A model generated the notes under the pieces. It saw only the letters and a list, made by a program, of their open reading frames with translations. It was not told where the DNA came from and did not search any database. Made by a program: the position numbers and the translations under genes. A stretch of 53,755 bases of DNA from Bacteroidia bacterium. GTDB lineage: Bacteria > Bacteroidota > Bacteroidia > Cytophagales > Flammeovirgaceae. Positions 34,564-45,724 of this stretch are shown one piece after another. The stretch is taken from contig JAUIAB010000022.1 of assembly GCA_030425505.1 (NCBI GenBank), positions 1 to 53,755 on the forward strand, given 5' to 3'. Position 1 is the stretch's first letter. Each line of letters starts with the position of its first letter.

Positions 34564-35481
34564 TTATGCTTTTGTAGTGAGTTTGTGAAAAATATTTTCT
34601 AATGGAATCTCTTCAGATTTCATTTCCAATATTATTTGATTTAACTCTACTGCTTTTTTAAATATTGCAGGTCTTATATCAGAGTTAGTATTGGAGTAGA
34701 TATCAAAACTTGTTTGATTTTTTCTTTGCAGCTCTTCTATTCCTTCAATGTTTGAGAAAAACACTTTTTCTACAGGGTTTTTGAACTCTACACTTATTTT
34801 TCTCTTTTCAGTGGGGATAGAAATGTTTTCGATTTTATCGTCAATGATTAGTTTGCCATCATTGATAATAATTAGCCGATCACATAATGCTTTCACTTCT
34901 TGCATGATATGAGTCGAAAAGATTACGGTTTTTTCGCTGCTTATTTTTTTTATGACAGCTCTTATTTCTGACAGCTGATTTGGGTCTAAGCCAGAGGTTG
35001 GTTCATCTAATATCAGTACTTTTGGGTTATGTAATAAAGCCTGAGCTAGCCCAACCCTTTGTTTATATCCTTTCGATAAGTAACTGATTTTCTTATTTTG
35101 TTCTTTAGTTAATCCCACAAGGGATATTATATCATCTATTCTTTTTTTTAATTTTGAGCCGTTTAACTGATGAATTCTGCCAACAAAGGCAAGATACTCT
35201 CTTACATATAAATCCCCATAAAGAGGGTTGTGTTCTGGAAGGTAGCCAATCTGCTGTTTTACTTTTAATGGGCTTTTTTGGACATCTACTCCCATTACAT
35301 CTACACTTCCGCTAGTTGGAGATGTAAACCCAGTGATGATTTTCATGGTGGTGGATTTACCGGCACCGTTAGGTCCCAAAAAACCAACGATCTCGCCTTT
35401 ATCAACGGTAAAGGAGAGATCGTTTACTGCTATTTGCCGATCAAACTTTTTTGTTAGGTTTTTTACCTGCAAAAAGCTCAT
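34564..35481 (-). CDS. gldA: ABC transporter ATPase, GldA-like
   Basis: The 305-residue ATPase has Walker A GPNGAGKST (36-44), signature LSKGYKQR, Walker B VLILDEPTSGLDP and the switch His in STHIMQEV. Its YLPEHNPLYGDLYVREYLAFVG segment and C-terminal tail match GldA of the gliding-motility ABC transporter; generic drug-export ATPases lack that exact stretch. Partners gldF and gldG are not in the window. It follows nusA by 24 bp in the same direction, where infB is normally found. Confidence 0.75.
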   Translation of the reverse strand: MSFLQVKNLTKKFDRQIAVNDLSFTVDKGEIVGFLGPNGAGKSTTMKIITGFTSPTSGSVDVMGVDVQKSPLKVKQQIGYLPEHNPLYGDLYVREYLAFVGRIHQLNGSKLKKRIDDIISLVGLTKEQNKKISYLSKGYKQRVGLAQALLHNPKVLILDEPTSGLDPNQLSEIRAVIKKISSEKTVIFSTHIMQEVKALCDRLIIINDGKLIIDDKIENISIPTEKRKISVEFKNPVEKVFFSNIEGIEELQRKNQTSFDIYSNTNSDIRPAIFKKAVELNQIILEMKSEEIPLENIFHKLTTKA

Positions 35482-35505
35482 TTGCTTTGAAAGGTTGGAT
35501 TAACT

Positions 35506-36753
35506 CTATTCAAATTCTCTTTTGAAAATATCAAGAATGTAATCAACAGATTCTTCTTCCAAATCTGTTCTCCTTACTAAATCCTCTCTTTCTAATGCCA
35601 ATACACTCTTTGCTGTATCCAAACCTATCTTTTGTAGCTCTTCTAGCATCCAGTTATCTATCACGTCAGAAAATTCAGTAAGCTCTACATCTTCTTCAAA
35701 GTCTTCGTTTTGCCCCAGCTCTCTGAATACATCTATTTCTAAGTCTATTAATTTACTAGCTAGTTTGATGTTTTGACCATTTTTACCAATTGCTTTAGAA
35801 ACCTGATCTCTATCTAGGTAAACAGCAACTCTGCTTTTGTCTTCTTCCACTACTACTCTGTTGATTTTGGCAGGGCTTAAGGCACGAGAAATATATAGCT
35901 CCATATTTTCCGTGTAGTTAATTACATCTATATTTTCATTCTGCAACTCTCTAACAATCCCATGTATTCTAGAACCGTTAATTCCAACACAAGCTCCTAC
36001 TGGATCAATTCTATCATCATAAGACTCAACAGATACTTTTGCTCTTTCCCCAGGAGTTCTTACTACCTTTTTGATAGTGATTAAGCCTTCAAATACTTCA
36101 GGTACTTCACTTTCAAATAGTTTTTCCAAAAATTTAGGAGATGTTCTGGAAAGGATAATTTTTGGGCTATTATTGTTCATTTCTACACTATGAACAATTG
36201 CTCTTATAGTATCTCCTTTCCTAAATCGATCTTTAAATATTTGCTCATACTTTGGTAATGAAAGCTCATTTTGATCACCATCAACAACTATGATTTCTCT
36301 ACCCAACACCTGATAAACTTCTCCTGTTATTATTTCACCTACAAGATCTTTGTATTTATCAAAGATGAGATCTTTCTCAAGGTCTCTAACTTTTTGCACC
36401 AATGTTTGTCGGGCAGTAATTACAAGACGCCTTCCAAAATCCTCCAATTGTATTTCTTCGGCAACCTCCTCTCCTACTTCAAAATCAGACTCTATTTTCT
36501 GTGCTTTGCTAAGTTTAATTTGTATATTTTCATCTATATCTTCCATGTCATCAGGTACAATCTCTCTATAATGGAGTATTTCTAAATCCCCCTCGTCAAT
36601 ATTTATAATGACATCAAAGTTTTCATCACTTTCATACTTTTTTTTGATCATAGACCTAAATACATCTTCAAGAATACGAATCATCGTGGGACGATCTATA
36701 TTCTTAAGTTTAGCAAAGTCTGCAAACGATTCTATAAGTACGGAACTATTCAT
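35506..36753 (-). CDS. nusA: Transcription termination/antitermination factor NusA
   Basis: At 415 residues this has the usual bacterial NusA layout: N-terminal RNA-polymerase-binding domain (about 1-130), S1 domain (about 135-200), two KH domains (about 205-350, with VGACVGINGSRI and VSKAIGKNGQNIKLAS) and a short acidic tail with a helical repeat. It binds RNA polymerase and nascent RNA and controls pausing, termination and antitermination. It is 10 bp downstream of rimP, the conserved order. Confidence 0.97.
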   Translation of the reverse strand: MNSSVLIESFADFAKLKNIDRPTMIRILEDVFRSMIKKKYESDENFDVIINIDEGDLEILHYREIVPDDMEDIDENIQIKLSKAQKIESDFEVGEEVAEEIQLEDFGRRLVITARQTLVQKVRDLEKDLIFDKYKDLVGEIITGEVYQVLGREIIVVDGDQNELSLPKYEQIFKDRFRKGDTIRAIVHSVEMNNNSPKIILSRTSPKFLEKLFESEVPEVFEGLITIKKVVRTPGERAKVSVESYDDRIDPVGACVGINGSRIHGIVRELQNENIDVINYTENMELYISRALSPAKINRVVVEEDKSRVAVYLDRDQVSKAIGKNGQNIKLASKLIDLEIDVFRELGQNEDFEEDVELTEFSDVIDNWMLEELQKIGLDTAKSVLALEREDLVRRTDLEEESVDYILDIFKREFE

Positions 36754-36763
36754 CTTTTTGTAT

Positions 36764-37240
36764 TTAAAAGCTTACTAATATTTTTGAACTCTTTATTTGA
36801 CTTATTTCAACTTCTTCTTCTTTATGATCTTCTTTTTTCGGGTTTTTACTTTTTTCTTCTCTCAAAACCACCTTGCTACCTGTAACATTAACCAATGACC
36901 CCGTTTTTTCTGTTTTATCATTGAGTTGTAGTTTTATTTTTCTTCCAATATTGCTTTTGTATTGTCTGATATTTTTCAAAGGACTCCCAACTCCAGGAGA
37001 TGACACTACAATAGTGTATGGCGTATCTATCCATTCATTTTCCTCTACTCTATTAGCTACTTTTCTGCTCATTTTAGCACACTGATCAATGGTGATACCA
37101 CTGTCGCCATCCATTAATATCTCTATATTTCTGCTACTTTCCCCTTTTACGTTGATTTCCACAAGAAATAGTGTTTTATCGAAAATCTCTTCCTCAACTA
37201 TTTTATTCAATTTATCTTCTATTTCCTGGTTATTCATCAT
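36764..37240 (-). CDS. rimP: Ribosome maturation factor RimP
   Basis: The 158-residue protein has the RimP N-terminal domain (about 1-85, with VEINVKGESSRNIEILMDGDSGITIDQCAKMSR) and the SH3-like C-terminal domain (about 90-158), and the family landmark VVSSPGVGSPLKN. It assists 30S subunit assembly. It heads the rimP-nusA pair and starts 125 bp after the enolase gene, beyond a terminator hairpin. Confidence 0.95.
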   Translation of the reverse strand: MMNNQEIEDKLNKIVEEEIFDKTLFLVEINVKGESSRNIEILMDGDSGITIDQCAKMSRKVANRVEENEWIDTPYTIVVSSPGVGSPLKNIRQYKSNIGRKIKLQLNDKTEKTGSLVNVTGSKVVLREEKSKNPKKEDHKEEEVEISQIKSSKILVSF

Positions 37241-37264
37241 GCAAACAACTTCTACTCTATAAAA

Positions 37265-37288
37265 AAAGGGGCTTTACTGCCCCTTTCA
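37265..37288 (-). terminator. Enolase terminator
   Basis: On the minus strand AAAGGGGC pairs with GCCCCTTT around a short AGTAAA loop and is followed by a T run, forming a textbook intrinsic terminator between eno and rimP. Confidence 0.85.
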
Positions 37289-37364
37289 AATCTTAATCCC
37301 AATTTTCTATTACAAATATATGGATTTTAAATATTAATTATAAAGACTATAAAATTTAATTGTA

Positions 37365-38642
<1,278 letters not shown>

Positions 38643-38932
38643 CTAATAATTTTTTATTATTCTAATTAAAGCAAAGTAAACTCAATCTTTTAAAGGATCA
38701 TAAACTCATTTGTTATATTTTGATTAAGTCAATTCTATATGACTGACTTTTTTACTGGAATTCTTAAAAGCTGATTTTTTAAACTATAGCACTTATTTTT
38801 CAAAATAGGATTAATTTATATTGTGGTTTATGTTATATAAACTCTTGGTTTTCAGTAAAGAAAAAAGCTTTTTTTCTTTTTGGCCTTTACATACCTTAGT
38901 AAAGGTTTTACGTTTTCCTGTGAAGTAATAGT

Positions 38933-39991
38933 ATGAATAAATTTTTAAAGAGATTTTTTTTAGTATCAATTATACTTATTGCGCTATTTTCTATTGTTTT
39001 TATTAAGTATGCTTCGGATGAGGAGTATAGCTCAGATTATGTCACTGTTGCTTTTTACAATGTTGAAAATCTTTTTGACACCATTAATGATGATGGAATC
39101 AACGATGGAGAGTTTACTCCAAACTCTAAAAAGAAATGGAATGAAGAAAGATATACAAGTAAGCTTAATAGTCTTGCCAGAGTAATTGATAAACTGGGCG
39201 ACTCTAATGGTCCTGAAATACTTGGACTTTCAGAAATTGAAAATAGAGGAGTGCTGGTTGATTTGATTAAGAAAACAGAGCTTAAAAATAAAAATTATGA
39301 AATAGAACATTTTGAATCTCCTGATAGAAGAGGTATTGATGTCGCACTACTTTATAAAAAAAATGTCTTTGAGGTAACAAATAGCATTGCAATCCCAGTT
39401 AAAATGCCTTCAGATTCTAATTTTGTAAGCAGAGATATTTTGCATGTTACGGGTAGATTTGCTGATTATGATGAGTTTCATTTTTTTGTTAACCACTGGC
39501 CATCCAGAAGAGGAGGACTTGCTAAATCAGAGCCAAAAAGAACTGCTGCAGCTTTAACTTTAAGAACAGCTGTTTCTAGTTTGCTAACTTCAGATCCTAA
39601 TGCCAAGATTATTATTATGGGAGACTTTAATGACGAACCTGAGAATAATAGTATTAAAAACACTCTAATGGCTAGAGGAAAAGGGTTTAAACACTCGAAG
39701 CAAGAGTTATTTAACACTTCTCATAAAGCTGTAAAAAATAATAAAGGCTCTTACTGCTACCAAGGAGATTGGAACATGCTTGATCAGCTTATTATTTCTT
39801 ACGGGGCATACAAAGAAGATATTAAACTAAATTACGTAAAAGGGTCTTTCTTTATTTATAAACAAGAATGGATGCTACAAAATGGTGCTTATGGAGAGAA
39901 ATATAAAGGCTATCCGTATCGAACTTATGCTGGCAACAAATATTTGGGTGGATATAGCGATCATTTGCCAGTTTACATTCATCTTGATTAA
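38933..39991 (+). CDS. Exported endonuclease/exonuclease/phosphatase-family protein
   Basis: The 352-residue protein has an N-terminal membrane anchor or signal (about 8-27) and an EEP fold with the expected motifs: AFYNVENLFD, LSEIENR, VNHWPSRRGG, IIMGDFNDEP and YSDHLPVYI, covering the metal-binding Glu and Asp and the His pair. Family members are metal-dependent nucleases or phosphodiesterases; the exported form could scavenge nucleic acid or phosphoester. The gene is convergent with the glutamine synthetase gene, with a long terminator hairpin between them. Confidence 0.85.
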   Translation: MNKFLKRFFLVSIILIALFSIVFIKYASDEEYSSDYVTVAFYNVENLFDTINDDGINDGEFTPNSKKKWNEERYTSKLNSLARVIDKLGDSNGPEILGLSEIENRGVLVDLIKKTELKNKNYEIEHFESPDRRGIDVALLYKKNVFEVTNSIAIPVKMPSDSNFVSRDILHVTGRFADYDEFHFFVNHWPSRRGGLAKSEPKRTAAALTLRTAVSSLLTSDPNAKIIIMGDFNDEPENNSIKNTLMARGKGFKHSKQELFNTSHKAVKNNKGSYCYQGDWNMLDQLIISYGAYKEDIKLNYVKGSFFIYKQEWMLQNGAYGEKYKGYPYRTYAGNKYLGGYSDHLPVYIHLD

Positions 39992-39997
39992 TTTTAT

Positions 39998-40053
39998 CTA
40001 AAGAACTAAAAGTCTTAGCTCTTTTATTTTAGCTAAGACTTTTAGTTCTTTAG
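39998..40053. terminator. Bidirectional terminator, 23-bp perfect stem
   Basis: 39998-40020 and 40031-40053 are perfect reverse complements around a 10-base CTTTTATTTT loop, with AAAGAACTAAAAG at the base of the stem. It lies between two convergent genes and can serve both. Confidence 0.92.
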
Positions 40054-40062
40054 AAAGTTTAC

Positions 40063-41085
40063 CTAAGCCAAAGTATTTTCTGCTTCAGATACTGTTTGCA
40101 TAATTCGCGAAGCAATTCTGTAAGGATCTGCATTAGATGCAGGTCTTCTATCCTCCAAATATCCACTTTGCCAGTCACTTTCAATGGTAGGCACAGGAAT
40201 TCTAATAGAAGCTCCTCTATCACTTATTCCATAAGAAAACTTCTCTATATGCTGTGTTTCATGTAATCCTGTCAACCGTTGGTGATTATCAGAACCATAT
40301 ACAGCAATATGCTCTGCGTGATTATCAGAAAGGGTTTCACAAATAGATATAAATAGTTCTTTACTTCCATTCTCTCTCATGTTTTTATTAGAAAAGTTTG
40401 TATGAAGACCTGAGCCATTCCAGTCACCCTTAACTGGCTTTGGAGAAAACTCTATGTTTACGCCATATTTTTCTGCTACCCTAAATAGTAAGTATCTAGA
40501 AATCCATAAATCATCAGAGGATTGTTTAGCTCCTTTTCCAAAACATTGAAACTCCCATTGACCAAGCATAACTTCAGCGTTAATTCCTGTAATATCAATC
40601 CCAGCTTCAAGGCAAAGATCAAGATGTTCTTCTACAATTTCTCTTCCTGCCACATTTGTTGACCCTACAGCACAGTAGTACATACCTTGAGGAGCTGGAT
40701 ATCCATCGGAAGGAAAGCCTAGAGGGCGTCCACTTACTACTAATGTGTATTCTTGCTCAAACCCAAACCAGTAATCATTGGTGTTATCATTTTTAATTTT
40801 GGCTCTTGTATTCGATGGATGCGGAGTTCCATCAGGATTTAGAACTTCACACATTACTAACCAGCCATTGTTTCTATCAGCATCATAATACGTTCTAACT
40901 GGTTTGAGGATACAATCAGATTTATTCCCCTCAGCCTGCATGGTGGAGCTTCCATCGTAAGACCAAGAGGGTACTTTTTCAAGTTCTCCATTAAAGCTAT
41001 CCAGTTCTACAATTTTTGTCTTGCTTCTTAAGTTTGGTTCTGGCTTGTATCCATCTAGCCAAACATACTCGAGTTTTACTTTCAT
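40063..41085 (-). CDS. glnA: Glutamine synthetase, GSII (eukaryotic-type)
   Basis: The 340-residue enzyme has the short GSII form: beta-grasp domain (about 1-95, WSYDGSSTMQAEG) then catalytic domain with FGFEQEYTL, INAEVMLGQWEFQ, GDWNGSGLHTNFS, GSDNHQRLTGLHET and DRGASIRIP. It makes glutamine from glutamate, ammonia and ATP. Length and motifs exclude the 470-residue GSI and 700-residue GSIII types. It is alone, facing the EEP gene. Confidence 0.95.
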   Translation of the reverse strand: MKVKLEYVWLDGYKPEPNLRSKTKIVELDSFNGELEKVPSWSYDGSSTMQAEGNKSDCILKPVRTYYDADRNNGWLVMCEVLNPDGTPHPSNTRAKIKNDNTNDYWFGFEQEYTLVVSGRPLGFPSDGYPAPQGMYYCAVGSTNVAGREIVEEHLDLCLEAGIDITGINAEVMLGQWEFQCFGKGAKQSSDDLWISRYLLFRVAEKYGVNIEFSPKPVKGDWNGSGLHTNFSNKNMRENGSKELFISICETLSDNHAEHIAVYGSDNHQRLTGLHETQHIEKFSYGISDRGASIRIPVPTIESDWQSGYLEDRRPASNADPYRIASRIMQTVSEAENTLA

Positions 41086-41346
41086 TTATTTTATCTTCTT
41101 ATTTAAAATTTATTAGAACGTCAAAAAAACAATTTTGTTAAAGGATGTGATAATAATATATGATTTTTTAATTACTCATTACTTTTTTTTAATATAAAAG
41201 ATTAATAAGTAAGTTATTTTGAAGAATTATCAAAAAATCTATAGAGAGCTATTTGCAGTTTAAAGTGCTTTTTATCTTTTGTAATGGTAAATTTATGCTC
41301 TGAAGTATCGATGAGTTGCATAGGCTAAATAGATGTAGTAATAAAA

Positions 41347-44300
41347 ATGATTTGGGATAAGAAAGTTTTTGTTTTTTCAGGATTACTATTCTTCTTTTTG
41401 ATTTTTTCAGCTTTTTCTCAGAGTTACAAGCACGCTCTTGAGATATCAGAACGATATTATTCAGATGGTGACTACATAAAAGCTTTATCTAATCTTGAGA
41501 AGATAATTATAAAGGAAGAAAAAGTAAATAATGAAAGGTTGCTTTTAAAGCTTACTGCTAGAAAGTTAAAGTATTTAGTTGCTCTGGGAAAATATAGTGA
41601 GTTTGAGTCAGGTGCTGAGGAGTTGCTAGAAACACAAAAAAAAGAAGAAGAACCATCAATCTCATATGTTAAATCATTGCTTTTAGTTGCTTCTTACTAT
41701 ATAGATTACTCTGATTATTCAACTGCTTTTTCCTTTCTTGAAGAGGGGGAAAATATTCTAGAAAAAGTCAAGAAAAAAAGAAATGACTTAGAGCCCGAAG
41801 CATGGTCATTTTTTGATGATAAAATATTGTATTTACAGCTAAATCAAGAATTGGTTTTTGGTGAGTTTGAAAAGGCTGGAAAAACTATTGAGAAGTTGGA
41901 AAGCCTAAGAGAAGCGAGAACCCGATCTAAGGAGGTTTATTTTGAAGAAGAGACTTTAGAGTTTCAAGAAAGAAAACTGACTCCATTTGAGCTTAGGCAA
42001 AGAAAAAATGATTTAGCCGAAATTTTAACTCTAAAGGGCATATTAGAAAAGTTAAGGGGCAATATTTCCCTAAGTAAAGAGAGATTTCACGAAGCTGAAA
42101 ACTGGATAAAAAAGAACCTTAGCTTTAAGGGAGAAGCTTTTATAAGAAATAGGTATGAGCTCTGCTTAATGATGCTAGAAAATAATGTTCGTACTGAGGA
42201 AGCAAAAGATCTCTTGGAAAAAAATATATTCCTTGCAGAAAGATTTTTAGGTTTAGTTCATGAGGTTTATTTAAAAATCCATGAAGCTTTAATTGACTAT
42301 TATATTGAAAGCAGATATTTCAAAAAAAGTAGATTGCAACGATGGGAAATGGAAGTGAATACTTCCAGGTATTATGGTAAAGACACTAAGTATTATGCTA
42401 CTGTTGAACGATTAGAAGCCAAGAAAAATTTTTATTCAAAAAACTATGAGTTAGCTAGAAAAAAATTAAACCAACTACTTTCTGACTATAATAAAGTGCC
42501 TGCAAATCATGAAGAAAGAGGAGAAATAGTTCAACAGCTCTATTTAGTATCTATTGCTCAGGATAATTTTTCTGATGCACAAGGTTATTTGAATAAGCTC
42601 ATTAAAACGTATAAAAGAGTTTATGGTAATGAGTCCTTACCTTATTTAAAAGCGAAATTACTGCTCGCTAATTTTCTTGTTAGTTATACTAATGAAACAG
42701 AAAAAATAGGTCAAATTCTATCAGAAGATATAAATGTGCTAAAGTCAAAAATTGACTCTATTAGCCCACTATACATTAAAGTATTAGATGTTGAAGCTAA
42801 GTTTTTTGATCAGAAGGACAACGTGTTAAATGCGCTAAAGAAAGCTAGACAAGCAAGTAATATAGCCAAAGAAATATTTACTGAAAATAGCATTAATTAC
42901 GCTCTAAGTTTACAAAAGTTAGCAGATGTAGAAATAAAAGCAGGAAAGTTTAAAGATGTTGATTCGCATATTTTGAGTTCATTGAATATCTATGAAGAAT
43001 CTAATTTTAGAGAGCTTTTTGGGTATAAAAAGGATTATGCAAAAGCTTTAGAGACTGCAGCTACTTATTACTCCATGCTAGGTTTATTTGAAGAGTCTTC
43101 CCAGTACCTTTCTAAAGCTAAAAGGTTAAATAAAAGGTCGGTTTCTTCCCTTGCTAACTCTAATACAATTGATTTTTTGGCAAATGTGTATGTGCAAACT
43201 GGAGATTACAGATCAGCAAAAGAAATTTTAGAAAAGGTAATTGATCTAAGAAAGAAAAAATATGGTAATGATAACCAGTATTTAGTAACGCCTTACAGCT
43301 ATTTGGCCAGAGTTGCATTATTACAAGGCGAGTTTGTTAAAGCTGATTCACTATCGGAAAAAGCAATTGATATTAGTAATGGCTTTTTTGGCAAAGGCTC
43401 TCTTAGAGCAACTCCTGCTATGGTTATCAAGTCTAATGTGAATTTGGCTTTTGGTAATTTTAATAAAGCAGAAGAAATAATTAGAAATGTAATTACCACT
43501 CAGGAAAAAGTTTATAGTGAAAATCATATTGAACTTGCCCAGTCATATACACAATTAGCTATTGCTAAATCTTTCTCTAAAGAAAATGAGGATGAAGTTG
43601 AAGCTTTTTTACGAAAAGCAAAAGAGATTATTGTTTCTACTTTAGGTAATACAAACCCTTTGTATGCTAAGGCTTTGAAAGATCTGGCTGTAGTTCTCAT
43701 CCAAAGGAATAAACTGGAGGAAGCAGAAAACAATTTAACAATTGCAAGAGCTCTTTGGTCTACGCGACTCAAAGAAAAAGAAAATATCAGAAGTGCTGAA
43801 ATCGGATTGCATTTGGGAGATCTTTATATACAAAAGGGAGATATTGTTAATGCTGAAAGTGAATTTTTATTCTCTAAAAAGGTCTTTTCAAGTAAGCTGA
43901 GTAACCAGCACCCTTTATATGTAAAGGCTACTATAGGGTTAAGCAGAACATATTATGTAAATGGAGATTTTTCACGATCAAAAAAACATCTCGAAGATGC
44001 AATAAAAAAGCATTTGGAATATGTAGATGGATTTTTTCCTGTTTTGAGTGATCAGGAAAAAGCAAATTATTGGAACTTGATTAAAAGTGATTTTGAATTT
44101 TATGCAAATCTTGCCCAAAAAGATATTAGTGATGATAACTTAAGGTCAGAGCTTCTGAACTATGTGCTAAAAACTAAGTCTGTTTTACTAAGTAACTCAG
44201 CTAAAGTTAGAAACAGGATTATTAATAGTAATAATGAGGATCTAAAGAGAAACTATGCTCTTTGGAACAAAAAAAAAGATCAGCTTCTAAAAGCTCTTTC

Positions 44301-45603
44301 CTCTTCTCAAAAGCAATTAAAGCAAGAAGGCATTGATCTTAAAAAAATTGAGAATGAAGTTGAATCTATTGAAAAAAAGTTAATTCTTCAGTCGGGGTAT
44401 TTTTCAAAATTGAATAGAGAAAAGACTAACTGGAAAGAAATAAGAAACCTTTTGAAACCTGGAGAGGTTGCTGTTGAAATCTATCGATATAGGTTTTTTG
44501 ATAGAAGCTTCAAAGACTCTGTGATCTATTCTGCTCTTGTTATAACTGCTGAAGCAAATAAAGCTCCCTCAATGGTTATTTTACCAAATGGCAATGACCT
44601 TGAAAGCAAGCATCTGGCTTACTATAGAACATGTATGGAGTTCGACTTGAAAGATAAAGAGTCTTACTTAAATTTTTGGAAGCCAATAGAAAAAGAATTG
44701 AATGGTGCAACGAAAGTTTATTTCTCAGGAGATGGTGTATACAATCAAATTAACCTAGAAACTATTACTAATGAAGAAGGCACGTATTTGATTGATAGTA
44801 AAAACATTGTTTTAGTAACAAGCATAAAAGATTTAATTACCAAAAGATCAAGGACTACTCTTAATAGAAACATAGCCCTTTTTGGGAATCCAGTTTATTA
44901 TAAGGGGTTGATGAGTGATGAATATAATGCATATAATCAAAAACAAATCTCTCAGCTCCCAGGGGCTTATGAAGAAGTTGTATCTATCCAAAAACTTTTG
45001 GAGAAAAAAGGTAATTTAAAAGTTGACGCTTTTTTAAATATGAGTGCAACTGAGAGTAAAGTAAAAGCTCTTCAAAATCCTTCTATTTTACATTTAGCAA
45101 CTCATGGTTTCTTTTTGGAAGATAAAACTCAAGCTGAAAGCAATGAATTACTCAGTAATTTTTCTTTTTCCAGTCCTTTGCTAAGATCTGGTATAATAAT
45201 GAATCACGGAGGTGATCTCATGGATTCTGTAGAAAATTTTCTTAAGTATAATTCTGAAGACGGCATACTCACTGCCTATGAAGCTATGAGCCTTTCATTA
45301 GACTCAACCAGCACTGTTGTATTAAGTGCTTGTGAGACAGGCAGAGGTGAGTCAAAGGTAGGAGAAGGCGTTTATGGCTTACAAAGAGCTTTAATGATTG
45401 CTGGAGCCGAGTCCTTGATTATGAGCTTATTTGAAGTTCAAGACGAAGCAACTTTAAAGTTGATGCTTAACTTTTACCAAAATTGGATAGATAAAAAGAT
45501 GGGAAAAAGAGAAGCTTTTCTAGTTGCTAAAAAGACGTTAAGAGAAAGTTTTCCTGAGCCTAGGTATTGGGGAGCATTTGTTATGTTGGGAGGATTAGAT
45601 TAA
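41347..45603 (+). CDS. Giant exported TPR-CHAT protease-like protein
   Basis: The 1418-residue protein has a signal peptide (about 7-25, ending SAFSQ), a very long run of tetratricopeptide-like helical repeats (about 30-950, for example YFxxG..Y..A...LEKAI...), a coiled segment (about 980-1060) and a C-terminal CHAT caspase-like domain (about 1070-1418). The His-Cys dyad is H1253 in LATHGF and C1329 in LSACETG, followed by the GVYGLQRALMIAGAES motif. CHAT proteases act after target sensing by attached repeats. An exported form is unusual; it may act in the periplasm or on the surface. Substrate unknown. Confidence 0.88.
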   Translation: MIWDKKVFVFSGLLFFFLIFSAFSQSYKHALEISERYYSDGDYIKALSNLEKIIIKEEKVNNERLLLKLTARKLKYLVALGKYSEFESGAEELLETQKKEEEPSISYVKSLLLVASYYIDYSDYSTAFSFLEEGENILEKVKKKRNDLEPEAWSFFDDKILYLQLNQELVFGEFEKAGKTIEKLESLREARTRSKEVYFEEETLEFQERKLTPFELRQRKNDLAEILTLKGILEKLRGNISLSKERFHEAENWIKKNLSFKGEAFIRNRYELCLMMLENNVRTEEAKDLLEKNIFLAERFLGLVHEVYLKIHEALIDYYIESRYFKKSRLQRWEMEVNTSRYYGKDTKYYATVERLEAKKNFYSKNYELARKKLNQLLSDYNKVPANHEERGEIVQQLYLVSIAQDNFSDAQGYLNKLIKTYKRVYGNESLPYLKAKLLLANFLVSYTNETEKIGQILSEDINVLKSKIDSISPLYIKVLDVEAKFFDQKDNVLNALKKARQASNIAKEIFTENSINYALSLQKLADVEIKAGKFKDVDSHILSSLNIYEESNFRELFGYKKDYAKALETAATYYSMLGLFEESSQYLSKAKRLNKRSVSSLANSNTIDFLANVYVQTGDYRSAKEILEKVIDLRKKKYGNDNQYLVTPYSYLARVALLQGEFVKADSLSEKAIDISNGFFGKGSLRATPAMVIKSNVNLAFGNFNKAEEIIRNVITTQEKVYSENHIELAQSYTQLAIAKSFSKENEDEVEAFLRKAKEIIVSTLGNTNPLYAKALKDLAVVLIQRNKLEEAENNLTIARALWSTRLKEKENIRSAEIGLHLGDLYIQKGDIVNAESEFLFSKKVFSSKLSNQHPLYVKATIGLSRTYYVNGDFSRSKKHLEDAIKKHLEYVDGFFPVLSDQEKANYWNLIKSDFEFYANLAQKDISDDNLRSELLNYVLKTKSVLLSNSAKVRNRIINSNNEDLKRNYALWNKKKDQLLKALSSSQKQLKQEGIDLKKIENEVESIEKKLILQSGYFSKLNREKTNWKEIRNLLKPGEVAVEIYRYRFFDRSFKDSVIYSALVITAEANKAPSMVILPNGNDLESKHLAYYRTCMEFDLKDKESYLNFWKPIEKELNGATKVYFSGDGVYNQINLETITNEEGTYLIDSKNIVLVTSIKDLITKRSRTTLNRNIALFGNPVYYKGLMSDEYNAYNQKQISQLPGAYEEVVSIQKLLEKKGNLKVDAFLNMSATESKVKALQNPSILHLATHGFFLEDKTQAESNELLSNFSFSSPLLRSGIIMNHGGDLMDSVENFLKYNSEDGILTAYEAMSLSLDSTSTVVLSACETGRGESKVGEGVYGLQRALMIAGAESLIMSLFEVQDEATLKLMLNFYQNWIDKKMGKREAFLVAKKTLRESFPEPRYWGAFVMLGGLD

Positions 45604-45724
45604 TGAAGGAGTTATATTTTTCAACTTGCCTTACTTCTAATTTTGATTAAAATCCATAGATCACAAATAGCATTATTGATAATCTGATCTTATTTCACTT
45701 TCTTTCATAAAAATATCAAAAAAT

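Noticed and set aside
37313-37320. TATATTTG (minus strand) as rimP promoter
   Set aside because: It matches the -7 consensus, but transcription from it would run straight into the enolase terminator hairpin before rimP, and no -33 TTG is seen.
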